The translations under genes were made by a program, and so were the position numbers. A DNA stretch of 19,101 nucleotides. Origin: Magnetococcales bacterium (GTDB lineage: Bacteria; Pseudomonadota; Magnetococcia; Magnetococcales; JADGCH01). Position 1 is the stretch's first letter; the number at the start of each line of letters is the position of its first letter. This document shows, one piece after another, positions 1-8,831 of the stretch. The DNA lies in the NCBI GenBank assembly GCA_015228995.1, contig JADGCM010000007.1, positions 1-19,101 of the forward strand, in the 5' to 3' direction. The notes beneath the pieces were generated by a model. It worked only from the letters and a program-made list of their open reading frames with translations, had not been told where the DNA came from and did no database searches.

Positions 1-386
1 CCTGCGATACCGTGACCATGGATTACGATGCGATGGCGAAAGCGGGCACGATGTTGGGCTCTGGGGCGGTGATTGTGATCGATCAGTCGGTTTGTATTGT
101 GCGGGCGATTGCGCGGCTGTCACGTTTTTACCGTCACGAATCCTGTGGTCAGTGCTCACCCTGCCGTGAGGGGACTGGCTGGTTAGCACAACTGATGGCA
201 CGGTTGGAAAATGGGCAGGGCAGCATGGCCGATATTGACCTGCTGGTTGATATTGGCAACAACATCTGTGGTAAGACCATTTGCGCTTTGGGGGATGCGG
301 CGGCCATGCCGGTGATGGGGGCGGTCAAGGCGTTCCGCGATGAATTTGTGTTTCATGTGAAACACGGACGCTGCATGGTGGGATGA
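1..386 (+). CDS. nuoF: NADH-quinone oxidoreductase subunit F (NuoF), C-terminal part
   Basis: The gene enters from the left edge; the reading frame is open from base 3 and gives the last 127 residues before TGA at 384-386. NuoF is the NADH- and FMN-binding subunit of the complex I peripheral arm on the cytoplasmic side. The visible part holds the [4Fe-4S] N3 cluster region: SCGQCSPCREGTGW gives the CX2CX2C ligands, and the fourth is in ICGKTICALGDAA. Both are hallmarks of NuoF and its mitochondrial homologue NDUFV1. The NADH and FMN domains lie outside the window. It ends 7 bases before nuoG, as expected in a nuo operon. The identity is secure; only the start is missing. Confidence 0.97.
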   Translation, partial: CDTVTMDYDAMAKAGTMLGSGAVIVIDQSVCIVRAIARLSRFYRHESCGQCSPCREGTGWLAQLMARLENGQGSMADIDLLVDIGNNICGKTICALGDAAAMPVMGAVKAFRDEFVFHVKHGRCMVG

Positions 387-393
387 CGAGACG

Positions 394-2871
394 ATGCCGA
401 CGCTAATTATTGACAACAAGGAAATTCAGGTCAAGCCGGGTACCAGCATTATGGAAGCGGCAACGATGTTGGGAGGTTATATTCCACATTTTTGTTATCA
501 CCCTAAGCTTTCTGTGGCAGGCAACTGCCGGATGTGTCTGGTCGAGGTTGAGAAGATGCCCAAGCCGGTGGTGGCTTGTGCCATGCCGGTTAGTGATGGC
601 ATGGTGGTGCGTACCAGCAGTGATATGGCTCAACGTGCTCGTCGTGGGGTGATGGAGTTTTTACTCATCAATCACCCGCTCGATTGCCCAGTATGTGATC
701 AGGGCGGTGATTGCTCGCTGCAAGATTTAGCGATGAAATATGGGCCGGATCGCTCCCGCTTTCACGAAACCAAGCGCCATGCCGTTGATAAAGATCTGGG
801 GCCGTTAATCGAGACCGAGATGGACCGCTGTATTCACTGCACGCGTTGCATCCGTTTTTCGGTCGAGATTGCTGGCGTTGAGGAGATGGGCGCTACTTTT
901 CGTGGCGACCACATGCAGATTGGTACCTACGTTGAGCAGACACTCACCTCTGAGCTGGCGGGTAACATGGCCGAGATCTGCCCAGTTGGTGCTCTGAATG
1001 ATAAGCCGTTTCATTTTCAGGCACGTAATTGGGAGTTGAAACACAGCGTTGGCCTCTGTAGCCATTGTTCGGTGGCTTGCCATCTACGTTGGGATCACAT
1101 CGATAATGGCATCAAGCGGGTAAAGGCGCGTTCCTGTGACGCCATCAACGAGACATGGATCTGCGATAAGGGGCGTTACAGCTATGATGGGCTTACTGTC
1201 GGGCGGTTGTCGAAGCCTATGGTTCGGCGAGACCGTGGTGGTGCTACTGCCGGGCTAGCGGTGGTTTCTTGGCCTGAGGCGTTGGAGCAGGCGGCGGCGC
1301 TGTTGAAACAGGTGCGGCCCGATGAAGTGGCTGGGTTGGCCGATGCGGGTCTCCAATCTGGCGAAGATCTATTCGCCTTCCAGGATTTTTTGCGGCGGGT
1401 GGTGGGTACACCTCATATCGACCATCGTTTACGACAGCGTGATTTCTCCGGCGACGATGTAGCGTTGACGCGGGCTGACCTGCTGATGAATACGCCGTTG
1501 GCTCAAATCGAGCGGGCCGATTGTATTGTCTTGGTGGGCAGCGATAGCCGTTACGATGTGCCGTTGCTCAATTTGCGTGTCCGCAAGGCGGCGGCTAATG
1601 GGGCGGCTGTCTTTGCGATTTATCCGCGTCAGCTGAACAGTACCATCGTTGGTATGGAGACGGTGGTGGTTTATCCAGGCAATGAGGCGGCGTTTTTAGA
1701 TGAGGTGTTGCTGGCATTAACGCACCAGGCTTTGACTGGGGAGACCCCAGCCGTTCGAGTGGCGGCAGCTCTCAGAAAGGCACAGCGTCCCCTGCTATTG
1801 TTGGGGGATTATGCCATCTGCCACCCAATGGCTGAGGCGATGAGACGGCGGGTGGTGGCTATTCTCCAGGAATGCCAGGCCTTGGGGCAAGGCAGTAGTC
1901 AGGGCGAAAAATGGAATGGTTACAACCGGGTCGATCCGAGCGGTAACAGTGCTGCGGCGCAGGATTTTGGTGTGGTCCCCCATCGTGGTCCGGGCTATCA
2001 CCGGTTGTCGGCTGCTGCGGGTCGTAATGTGCGTGCCATTCTCGAAGCCGCAGTAGCGGGTGAGATCAAGGTATTGTTCTTGATGGGGGCCGACCCGACC
2101 ATTGATGCGGTGGAACCGGCTTTGGCACGCGCAGCGCTGGCCAAGGCGCAAGTGATTTATTTGGGCGCGTTTGAACGGCCAGCGGTGCGGATGGCGCACG
2201 TGGTGTTGCCAGGGGTATTAATTCCGGAAAAGATGGCGACTTTGACCAATTGCGAGGGCCGGGTACAACAAAGTCAACAGGCGGTGTTGCCTGCCGGTGA
2301 AGCCAAGGAGGAATGGCGCATTTTACGGGCGCTAAGTGACTATTTTCCCGAACGTCTTGGCTATGATAATTTGCAGCAGCTACGTCAAGCAATGGCACAG
2401 ACGGACCACCGTTATCAGCCGCAGTCGCTGTCGATTGGGGATTTGGCGCCGCCCTGTGATCATAGCCCGGTGACGGTCGGCCTGCCTCTAAACGAGGGCC
2501 ATCCGGCTCACCTGGGTTCTGGTTTATTGTTGCTGGTGGAACGGGCTTTCTACCACGACGATCCGGTGTTACGGCGTTCGAAAATCATGGCTCAGTTAGA
2601 TGGCGGCGCGGTGGTGCGTATGTGTCCGGGGGATGCGGCCCGGTTGCATCTGGGTGATGGGGAGCGGGCATGGATCTCCCAGGGGTTCGGAACCCCCCAA
2701 ATTGGTCTTGAAATGACGGTGAAATTGGATACGATGGTCCCTGAGGGGGTCTTGTTCGGTTCTGGTGGCTATTCGGAGTCGTTGCTTCAAGATCTCTGCT
2801 CGTGGGATGGTTTTGTCGCTGTTGCTGTTTCCAAGAGTGAGACGGGCAGATTGGAGTTGCGAAATGGCTGA
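394..2871 (+). CDS. nuoG: NADH-quinone oxidoreductase subunit G (NuoG), with N7 cluster motif
   Basis: 825 residues; the iron-sulfur subunit that carries electrons through the peripheral arm of complex I. An N-terminal ferredoxin-like domain has [2Fe-2S] ligands C34, C45, C48 and C62. Next come the His-ligated [4Fe-4S] site (H94, C98, C101, C107) and a second [4Fe-4S] site (C146, C149, C152, C196). Residues 222-257 show CX2CX3CX27C (C222, C225, C229, C257), the pattern of the off-pathway N7 cluster known from E. coli and Thermus and absent from mitochondrial and most alphaproteobacterial subunits. The rest is a molybdopterin-oxidoreductase-like fold that has lost its cofactor in this family; about 740-825 looks like a molydopterin-binding beta-barrel. 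At 825 residues it is longer than the roughly 690 usual in Alphaproteobacteria and nearer the E. coli size. The start ATG lies 7 bases after nuoF; its stop overlaps the nuoH start. Confidence 0.97.
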   Translation: MPTLIIDNKEIQVKPGTSIMEAATMLGGYIPHFCYHPKLSVAGNCRMCLVEVEKMPKPVVACAMPVSDGMVVRTSSDMAQRARRGVMEFLLINHPLDCPVCDQGGDCSLQDLAMKYGPDRSRFHETKRHAVDKDLGPLIETEMDRCIHCTRCIRFSVEIAGVEEMGATFRGDHMQIGTYVEQTLTSELAGNMAEICPVGALNDKPFHFQARNWELKHSVGLCSHCSVACHLRWDHIDNGIKRVKARSCDAINETWICDKGRYSYDGLTVGRLSKPMVRRDRGGATAGLAVVSWPEALEQAAALLKQVRPDEVAGLADAGLQSGEDLFAFQDFLRRVVGTPHIDHRLRQRDFSGDDVALTRADLLMNTPLAQIERADCIVLVGSDSRYDVPLLNLRVRKAAANGAAVFAIYPRQLNSTIVGMETVVVYPGNEAAFLDEVLLALTHQALTGETPAVRVAAALRKAQRPLLLLGDYAICHPMAEAMRRRVVAILQECQALGQGSSQGEKWNGYNRVDPSGNSAAAQDFGVVPHRGPGYHRLSAAAGRNVRAILEAAVAGEIKVLFLMGADPTIDAVEPALARAALAKAQVIYLGAFERPAVRMAHVVLPGVLIPEKMATLTNCEGRVQQSQQAVLPAGEAKEEWRILRALSDYFPERLGYDNLQQLRQAMAQTDHRYQPQSLSIGDLAPPCDHSPVTVGLPLNEGHPAHLGSGLLLLVERAFYHDDPVLRRSKIMAQLDGGAVVRMCPGDAARLHLGDGERAWISQGFGTPQIGLEMTVKLDTMVPEGVLFGSGGYSESLLQDLCSWDGFVAVAVSKSETGRLELRNG

Positions 2872-3895
2872 GCTGTTGCAGCCGATTCACACGCTGGGCG
2901 AGGCTTGGTTCGGTTTTTTGTGGCCGTTGTTGTGGACGCTCGTCAAGGTTATGGTTTTGATCGCTCCGGTCATGTTCTGCGTGACCTACCTAACCTGGGC
3001 TGAAAGAAAAATTATCGGTTATATGCAGGTGCGCATTGGCCCCAACCGGGTCGGTATTTTTGGCCTGTTGCAGCCCCTTGCCGATGCTGTCAAGTTGTTC
3101 TGTAAAGAGACACTGATCCCACTGCACTCTGATAAAGTGGTTTTTCTGTTGGCACCGATTTTGACATTGGTTCCAGCGCTGTTGGTGTGGGCGGTGGTTC
3201 CCTTTTCACCGGAGTTAATCCTCGCCGATCTCAATATCGGTGTTTTGTATGTGCTGGCCATCTCCTCCATGGGTGCTTACGGGATACTGATGTCTGGCTG
3301 GGCTTCTGGTAGTCGTTACGCCTTGTTGGGATCGTTGCGTTCGGCGGCCCAGACTATCTCCTACGAGGTGGCGGTTGGCTTTACCCTTATTCCGGTGATT
3401 ATGCTGACTGGCAGCCTCAGCTTGCGTGACGTGGTATTGGCGCAGCAGGATATGTGGAACATTATCCCGTTGTTGCCGCTGTTCGGCATCTATTTTATCT
3501 CGTCGGTGGCGGAGACCAACCGGGCCCCCTTTGATTTACCTGAGGCAGAGGCGGAACTGGTGGCTGGGTTTTTCACCGAATATTCTGCCATGAGTTTCGG
3601 CATGTTCTTTTTGGGCGAATATGCCAACATGATTCTTGTTTCGACGTTGGGGGCGGTGCTGTTTTTAGGGGGCTGGTTGCCGCCAGTGCCGATGTTGGCT
3701 TTTATTCCTGGTATTGTCTGGCTGTTGCTCAAAATTGGTTTTCTGCTGTTCGTTTTTCTGTGGATTCGGGCGACGTTCCCGCGCTATCGCTACGATCAGC
3801 TGATGCGTTTGGGTTGGAAGGTATTTTTACCCATTTCTCTACTGTGGGTGTTTCTGACCGGTGTGACGCTGCACCTGTTGGGACGGGTGGCGTGA
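2864..3895 (+). CDS. nuoH: NADH-quinone oxidoreductase subunit H (NuoH)
   Basis: 343 residues; the membrane subunit that forms most of the quinone-binding chamber and joins the two arms of complex I. Seen here are AERKIIGYMQVRIGPNRVG in the first cytoplasmic loop, RSAAQTISYEV, and the acidic loop ETNRAPFDLPEAEAEL followed by AGFFTEYS, all diagnostic of NuoH/ND1. About eight hydrophobic segments are visible. The frame is open further upstream (from 2765), but I chose ATG 2864: it has a GGAG at 2853-2856, matches the usual family length, and the upstream residues are polar coding shadow of nuoG. It overlaps the end of nuoG by 8 bases, which suggests translational coupling. Confidence 0.96.
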   Translation: MAELLQPIHTLGEAWFGFLWPLLWTLVKVMVLIAPVMFCVTYLTWAERKIIGYMQVRIGPNRVGIFGLLQPLADAVKLFCKETLIPLHSDKVVFLLAPILTLVPALLVWAVVPFSPELILADLNIGVLYVLAISSMGAYGILMSGWASGSRYALLGSLRSAAQTISYEVAVGFTLIPVIMLTGSLSLRDVVLAQQDMWNIIPLLPLFGIYFISSVAETNRAPFDLPEAEAELVAGFFTEYSAMSFGMFFLGEYANMILVSTLGAVLFLGGWLPPVPMLAFIPGIVWLLLKIGFLLFVFLWIRATFPRYRYDQLMRLGWKVFLPISLLWVFLTGVTLHLLGRVA

Positions 3896-3928
3896 GCGGC
3901 GGATGGTTTGAGGGGAGGGATTGGATTT

Positions 3929-4423
3929 ATGTCCATGCGGATGACAACCCTGATCGATAGCTTGGCGTTGCGAGAGCTGGTGACTGGCCTTGCGGTGACG
4001 TTGAAGTATCTTTTTAAGCCAAAGATCACCATCCAGTACCCGGAGCAACGGACACCGTTGTCGCCTCGGTTTCGTGGTGAGCATGCGTTACGGCGTTATG
4101 CCAATGGTGAGGAGCGTTGTATTGCTTGCAAGTTATGTGAGGCGGTTTGCCCGGCGCAGGCCATCTACATTGAGATTGATCCGAGCAGCAGCAGTGATCG
4201 GCGCCTGACCAAGGTCTATGACATTGACAATACCAAGTGTATTTTCTGTGGTTTTTGCCAAGAGGCTTGCCCGGTTGATGCCATTGTCATGGGGCCCAAT
4301 TTTGAGTTTGCCGAGGAAAATCGCGCTGATTTGCTCTACGACAAGCACAAGTTGCTAGCCAACGGTGGGCGGTGGAAAAAAGAGATTGATGCCAGTATCG
4401 CGGCGGACGCAAAGTATCGTTAA
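3929..4423 (+). CDS. nuoI: NADH-quinone oxidoreductase subunit I (NuoI), 2x[4Fe-4S]
   Basis: 164 residues; the ferredoxin-like subunit carrying clusters N6a and N6b, which pass electrons to the terminal cluster near the quinone. Two CX2CX2CX3CP motifs are present: C64/C67/C70/C74 (CIACKLCEAVCP) and C104/C107/C110/C114 (CIFCGFCQEACP). The N-terminal amphipathic region is followed by PLSPRFRGEHALRRY, which is nearly the sequence usual in Alphaproteobacteria and mitochondria (recalled, not searched). The start is ATG 3929, 9 bases after a strong GGGGAGGG at 3912-3919; ATG 3935 and 3941 are alternatives, and TTG 3908 would place the start before the ribosome site. There are 33 bases between nuoH and this start. 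Confidence 0.96.
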   Translation: MSMRMTTLIDSLALRELVTGLAVTLKYLFKPKITIQYPEQRTPLSPRFRGEHALRRYANGEERCIACKLCEAVCPAQAIYIEIDPSSSSDRRLTKVYDIDNTKCIFCGFCQEACPVDAIVMGPNFEFAEENRADLLYDKHKLLANGGRWKKEIDASIAADAKYR

Positions 4424-4437
4424 GGAAGCACAGGGTT

Positions 4438-5040
4438 ATGGATATGTTGGCAGATTTGGTATTTTATCTGTTTGCAGCGGTGTTGCTGATGGCGGCGCTG
4501 GGTGTCGTTACGGTGCGCAACCCGGTCCATTCGGTGCTGCTGCTGGTGTTGGCATTTTTTAGTTCTTCTGCTCTGTTTGTGCTGCTTGGGGCGGAATTTT
4601 TGGCGGCCATTTTGGTGATGGTCTACATGGGGGCGGTGGCGATGCTGTTCCTGTTTGTCGTTATGATGTTGGATATCGACTTCGATCTGTTGCGGCGTGG
4701 TGCACGTGACCATCTTCCGGTTGGTATAGCTGTGGGGGGCTTGGTTTTGTTTGAGTTGGTGGTCCTGGTTGCTGGTGTCCGTTTGGATCCGTCCCATGCT
4801 CACCCTGGTGCTGGTTTAGCCCATTCCAACGTCAGTGAAATTGGACGGGTTCTCTACAGTACCTACATTTATCCATTTGAAATTTCATCGATTATCCTAC
4901 TGGTAGCGTTGGTTGGTGCCGTGGTGTTAACAGCACGGAAGCGGTCGGATCAAAAACGGCAGAGTATATGTGAACAAGTTGCCCGGACCCGCGACCAGGC
5001 GGTTGAGTTGAAAAAAGTGGCGTCGGGGCAGGGGGCGTAG
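4438..5040 (+). CDS. nuoJ: NADH-quinone oxidoreductase subunit J (NuoJ)
   Basis: 200 residues; a small polytopic subunit of the complex I membrane arm, equivalent to ND6. Five hydrophobic segments are visible, and the third has the family motif MVYMGAVAMLFLFVVMMLDID with its flexible Gly/Tyr region. The C-terminal 35 or so residues (about 165-200) are hydrophilic and basic (ARKRSDQKRQSICEQVARTR), a cytoplasmic tail somewhat longer than in E. coli (184 residues in total). AAGGA at 4422-4426 lies 11 bases before ATG 4438; an in-frame ATG follows at 4444. It sits in the standard place between nuoI and nuoK. Confidence 0.94.
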   Translation: MDMLADLVFYLFAAVLLMAALGVVTVRNPVHSVLLLVLAFFSSSALFVLLGAEFLAAILVMVYMGAVAMLFLFVVMMLDIDFDLLRRGARDHLPVGIAVGGLVLFELVVLVAGVRLDPSHAHPGAGLAHSNVSEIGRVLYSTYIYPFEISSIILLVALVGAVVLTARKRSDQKRQSICEQVARTRDQAVELKKVASGQGA

Positions 5041-5046
5041 CGGCTT

Positions 5047-5358
5047 ATGAACACGGTTGGTTTGCACCATTTTCTCATTTTGAGTGCGGTTTTGTTTGGT
5101 ATTGGCTTGTTCGGTATCTTTCTCAACCGCAAGAATGTCATCGTACTGCTCATGAGCATTGAGCTGATTTTGCTGGCGGTCAATATTAATTTTGTCACCT
5201 TTTCTAGTTATTTGGCCGATCCGGGTGGGCAGATTTTTACCTTTTTTGTGCTGACGGTTGCGGCGGCTGAGGCAGCGATTGGGTTGGCTATTTTGGTGAC
5301 ACTTTTCCGCAATCGCGCCACGATCAACGTGGAAGAGGTTGCTTCGTTGCATGGGTAA
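5047..5358 (+). CDS. nuoK: NADH-quinone oxidoreductase subunit K (NuoK)
   Basis: 103 residues, three transmembrane segments; equivalent to ND4L. The conserved membrane acids expected to relay protons are present: E39 in NRKNVIVLLMSIELILLAVN, and E75 in VAAAEAAIGLAILV. The length matches the family (about 100-102). The start is 6 bases after the nuoJ stop and has no clear Shine-Dalgarno sequence, only a G-run near 5029-5037, so it may depend on coupling to nuoJ. The end of the gene overlaps the first G-tract of the repeated G-tract array described separately. Confidence 0.95.
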   Translation: MNTVGLHHFLILSAVLFGIGLFGIFLNRKNVIVLLMSIELILLAVNINFVTFSSYLADPGGQIFTFFVLTVAAAEAAIGLAILVTLFRNRATINVEEVASLHG

Positions 5359-5394
5359 TCGGGGATAATCAGGGATAGCTGGGGATTTATCGGG
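5353..5394 (+). promoter_or_regulatory. Five-tract G-quadruplex-like motif at the nuoK/nuoL junction
   Basis: G-runs lie at 5353-5355, 5361-5364, 5372-5374, 5381-5384 and 5392-5394, on the mRNA-sense strand. The gaps of 5, 7, 6 and 7 bases fit the common G3+N1-7 quadruplex pattern. The runs recur with a period close to 10 bases, so the stretch also looks like five degenerate 10-base repeats. The first run lies inside the last codons of nuoK; the last is 3 bases before the nuoL ATG, so the array contains any ribosome-binding site for nuoL. That it folds, or that it regulates nuoL, is inference. Confidence 0.45.
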
Positions 5395-5397
5395 ACC

Positions 5398-7311
5398 ATG
5401 AGCAGGAACTTACTCATCATCGTGCTGCCACTTATAGGGGCGCTGATTGCTGGTATTCTGGGGCGGAGGATTGGCAATAAATCGAGCCAGATTGTTACCA
5501 TCTCCGGCGTCGTTATCTCTTTGCTGTTATCCATTTCGGTTTTTGTCCGGGTTGCCGTCGGGGATGTCCCGGCCATGCACGAGGAGATCTTCTCCTGGAT
5601 TGTCTCGGATCAATTTAGGGTTTCGTTTGGTCTGTTGGTGGACCGATTGACCGCTGTCATGCTGATTGTGGTGACCGGTGTTTCAGCTATGGTGCACATC
5701 TACTCGGTTGGCTATATGCATGAAGATCCCGATCAACCTCGGTTTTTCTCCTACTTGTCGCTGTTTACCGTTGCCATGCTGATGCTGGTGATGGCCGATA
5801 ACTTCTTGCAGCTGTTTTTTGGTTGGGAAGGGGTTGGCTTGGCTTCTTATCTGCTGATTGGCTTTTGGTTCAAGAAGGAGTCGGCTAGTGCGGCGGCCAT
5901 CAAGGCTTTCCTGGTCAATCGTGTCGGTGATTTTGGTTTTGCTATCGGTATATTTACTATCTATTTAGTGTTTGGTTCCCTTGATTATAACCATGTATTT
6001 GCCATGGCTGGATCGGGTAATTATCCGGCCACTATCGATTTTTTGACCGGTCAGGTCAATACCATGACTCTGATTTGTCTGTTATTGTTCATTGGGGCTA
6101 TGGGTAAATCGGCGCAGCTCGGTCTGCACACTTGGTTGCCTGACGCTATGGAGGGTCCGACGCCGGTGTCGGCTCTGATTCACGCCGCTACCATGGTGAC
6201 GGCGGGTGTTTTCATGGTCTGTCGTGCCTCGCCGCTGTTTGAGCTTTCGGAAACGGCATTGTCCGTCGTCACTTTAGTGGGGGCAGCAACGGCTTTCTTT
6301 GCAGCCACGGTTGGCTTGGTGCAGAACGACATCAAACGTGTCATTGCCTACTCGACCTGCTCTCAGTTGGGCTACATGTTTTTTGCCGCTGGGGTGTCGG
6401 CTTATTCGGCGGCGATGTTCCATCTGATGACCCACGCTTTTTTCAAGGCGTTGCTTTTTCTCGGGGCAGGGTCGGTGATCCATGCTATGCACCACGAGCA
6501 GGACATGCGTCGTATGGGTGGGTTAGCGCGCAAGATACCGGTTACCTACGCCCTGATGGTGGTGGGGACCTTGGCCCTCACCGGCTTCCCCGGGTTGGCG
6601 GGCTTTTTCTCCAAAGATGCCATTTTGGAGTCGGCTTACGCGGCCCATACCACAGTGGGTCAGATCGCCTTTTGGCTGGGGATCTCGGCAGCGGCGATGA
6701 CCACTTTTTATTCGTTTCGTCTGCTGTTCATGACCTTTCATGGCACGCCAGCCGATCACCATGCCTGTGACCATGCCCATGAGTCTCCCCATATCATGTT
6801 GGCACCGTTGCTGGTGTTGGCTTTTGGGGCTATCTTTTCCGGTTGGGTGGGGCTGCCGATGATCGGTGATGGTTGGTTCGGGTCAGCGATTGTATTGGTT
6901 ACTGGGCACGATGCGTTGGCGCAGGCCCATCATGTCGGTGGTTTCGTTAAGGTGCTTCCCTTTGTTATGTTTGTGATTGGGTTCGTCGTTGCCTATCTGT
7001 TCTACATCAAGTATACCGACCTGCCTCGTTTCATCGCTGAGGTATGGCGTGGCAGCTACCAGTTTCTGCTCAATGCCTGGTACTTTGACCGCTTTTATGA
7101 CTGGCTGTTGGTCCGTCCGGCCAAGGCGATTGGTCAGGGATTGTGGAAGACTGGTGACGAGACCGTCATTGATGGCTACGGTGTCAATGGCTTGGCCGCT
7201 ACCATTGGTCAGTGGGCGGGCAGGATGCGTACCGTGCAGTCTGGCTATATCTACCACTACGCCTTTGCCATGTTGGTAGGTATTCTTGTTTTGATCACTT
7301 TCTACGCCTAA
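5398..7311 (+). CDS. nuoL: NADH-quinone oxidoreductase subunit L (NuoL), antiporter-like
   Basis: 637 residues; the distal antiporter-like proton-pumping subunit of complex I (ND5). About 14-16 membrane segments are visible. Key residues by motif are E144 in FFGWEGVGLASYLLIGFW, K237 in GAMGKSAQLGLHTWLPDAMEGPTPVSALIHAATMV, K350 in THAFFKALLFLGAGSVIHAM, and K406 in GFPGLAGFFSKDAI. The C-terminal part (from about 535) has NAWYFDRFYDWLLVRPA, where the long lateral helix begins, then a final transmembrane segment. A His-rich loop lies at about 448-465. The start ATG 5398 follows a row of G-runs instead of a normal AGGAGG. Two stop codons in a row (TAA TAG) end it. Confidence 0.96.
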   Translation: MSRNLLIIVLPLIGALIAGILGRRIGNKSSQIVTISGVVISLLLSISVFVRVAVGDVPAMHEEIFSWIVSDQFRVSFGLLVDRLTAVMLIVVTGVSAMVHIYSVGYMHEDPDQPRFFSYLSLFTVAMLMLVMADNFLQLFFGWEGVGLASYLLIGFWFKKESASAAAIKAFLVNRVGDFGFAIGIFTIYLVFGSLDYNHVFAMAGSGNYPATIDFLTGQVNTMTLICLLLFIGAMGKSAQLGLHTWLPDAMEGPTPVSALIHAATMVTAGVFMVCRASPLFELSETALSVVTLVGAATAFFAATVGLVQNDIKRVIAYSTCSQLGYMFFAAGVSAYSAAMFHLMTHAFFKALLFLGAGSVIHAMHHEQDMRRMGGLARKIPVTYALMVVGTLALTGFPGLAGFFSKDAILESAYAAHTTVGQIAFWLGISAAAMTTFYSFRLLFMTFHGTPADHHACDHAHESPHIMLAPLLVLAFGAIFSGWVGLPMIGDGWFGSAIVLVTGHDALAQAHHVGGFVKVLPFVMFVIGFVVAYLFYIKYTDLPRFIAEVWRGSYQFLLNAWYFDRFYDWLLVRPAKAIGQGLWKTGDETVIDGYGVNGLAATIGQWAGRMRTVQSGYIYHYAFAMLVGILVLITFYA

Positions 7312-7335
7312 TAGAGCGAGCGGGAAACAACGGCC

Positions 7336-8826
7336 ATGTTGACTTTGGTGACTTTTTTACCTCTTGTGGCTGCCTTGGTCATCCTCCTACTAGGAAGGCG
7401 TGACGAAGGGGGCACGGCGAGGCTTGTTGCTTTGGCCACTTCTTTGCTGACTTTCTTGATTAGCCTGATTATTTATGCTGGCTTTGATCCCGGTAAGGCT
7501 AATTTTCAGTTTGTGCAAGAGGTGTCTTGGATTCCGTCGTTCGGTATAAACTACCGCATGGGCGTTGACGGCATCAGTCTACCCTTTGTGCTATTGACCG
7601 CATTGCTGACGCCAATTTGCATTTTGGCTTCTTGGCAGACGATCCAGAAGCGGGTTTATGAATACATGATCGCTTTCTTAACACTGGAGAGTTTTGTCAT
7701 CGGCGTTTTTTGTGCCCTTGATTTTGTTCTGTTCTATGTGTTGTGGGAAGCGATGCTGATCCCGATGTTTTTGATTATCGGCGTTTGGGGCGGACCACGG
7801 CGGGTGTATGCGGCCTTGAAGTTTTTCCTCTATACCTTGGCAGGCTCGGTATTAATGCTGATCGCCATATTGGCACTGGCGTGGCAGGGGGGAACTTTCA
7901 GCATTCCGGAGCTGATGGCGTTGCCACTCTCGTTCAATTTTCAGGTCTGGGTATTTTTGGCCTTCTTCGTTTCGTTTGCGGTGAAGGTGCCGATGTGGCC
8001 GGTGCATACTTGGTTGCCGGATGCTCACGTTGAGGCACCGACGGCTGGTTCAGTGATTCTTGCCGGTATTTTGTTAAAAATGGGCGCTTATGGCTTCCTG
8101 CGTTTTTCATTGCCGATGTTGCCTGACGCCTCGCATTTCTTCGCCCCTTTTATTTACGGTTTGTCGCTGGTGGCGATTGTCTACACCGCCTTGGTAGCCT
8201 TGGTGCAGACCGACCTCAAGAAACTAATTGCTTACTCGTCGGTGTCACACATGGGGTTTGTTACCATTGGTCTGTTCACCTTCAACCAGCAAGGGATTGA
8301 GGGGGGCATCCTGCAAATGGTCAACCATGGTATTGTTTCGGGGGCGTTGTTTTTACTGGTCGGGGTAGTTTACGACCGGCTGCATACCCGTGACATCGTC
8401 AAATTCGGTGGGCTGGCACTGCGTATGCCGGTTTATGCCACGTTTTTCATGATCTTTACCATGGCTTCGGTAGGGTTGCCAGGTACCAATGGTTTTGTGG
8501 GCGAGTTTCTCATCCTGCTGGGGGCCTACCAGAGCAGTAAGTGGGTCGCTGTGGTGGCGACGACCGGTGTGGTGCTGGGGGCGGCCTATATGTTATGGAT
8601 GTATAAGCGGGTTGTCTTTGGCGTCATACGCAATCCAGAGGTAGAGCATCTGTCTGATTTGTCGCCGCGTGAAGTAGCGCTGTTTGTGCCGTTGCTGTTG
8701 CTGGTCTTTTGGATTGGTTTCTATCCGGTTCCTTTCATGGATTTGTTCCATGTATCGGTGCAGCATCTGCTGGTCCAGACCGATGTGAACAAAATGGCGA
8801 TGATGGCGACGGCTGTACTGCCATAA
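7336..8826 (+). CDS. nuoM: NADH-quinone oxidoreductase subunit M (NuoM), antiporter-like
   Basis: 496 residues; the second antiporter-like proton pump subunit (ND4). Family residues visible are E138 in FYVLWEAMLIPMFLIIGVWGG, K217 and H224 in FAVKVPMWPVHTWLPDAHVEAPTAGSVILAG, and the TDLKKLIAYSSVSHMG and MVNHGIVSGALFLLVGV blocks. About 14 membrane segments, usual length. GCGGGA lies at 7320-7325, 10 bases before ATG 7336. The gap to nuoL is 24 bases and to nuoN 58 bases. Confidence 0.96.
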   Translation: MLTLVTFLPLVAALVILLLGRRDEGGTARLVALATSLLTFLISLIIYAGFDPGKANFQFVQEVSWIPSFGINYRMGVDGISLPFVLLTALLTPICILASWQTIQKRVYEYMIAFLTLESFVIGVFCALDFVLFYVLWEAMLIPMFLIIGVWGGPRRVYAALKFFLYTLAGSVLMLIAILALAWQGGTFSIPELMALPLSFNFQVWVFLAFFVSFAVKVPMWPVHTWLPDAHVEAPTAGSVILAGILLKMGAYGFLRFSLPMLPDASHFFAPFIYGLSLVAIVYTALVALVQTDLKKLIAYSSVSHMGFVTIGLFTFNQQGIEGGILQMVNHGIVSGALFLLVGVVYDRLHTRDIVKFGGLALRMPVYATFFMIFTMASVGLPGTNGFVGEFLILLGAYQSSKWVAVVATTGVVLGAAYMLWMYKRVVFGVIRNPEVEHLSDLSPREVALFVPLLLLVFWIGFYPVPFMDLFHVSVQHLLVQTDVNKMAMMATAVLP

Positions 8827-8831
8827 CGTAA

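Noticed and set aside
1795..2199. Minus-strand open frames inside nuoG and other genes
   Set aside because: They lie opposite clearly coding frames, lack family features and are expected shadows of GC-rich codons.
2765..2863. Upstream extension of nuoH
   Set aside because: The region is the coding end of nuoG in another frame; ATG 2864 has a ribosome site and fits the family start.
3908..3928. TTG 3908 as nuoI start
   Set aside because: The strong GGGGAGGG would then lie inside the gene; ATG 3929 is correctly spaced after it.
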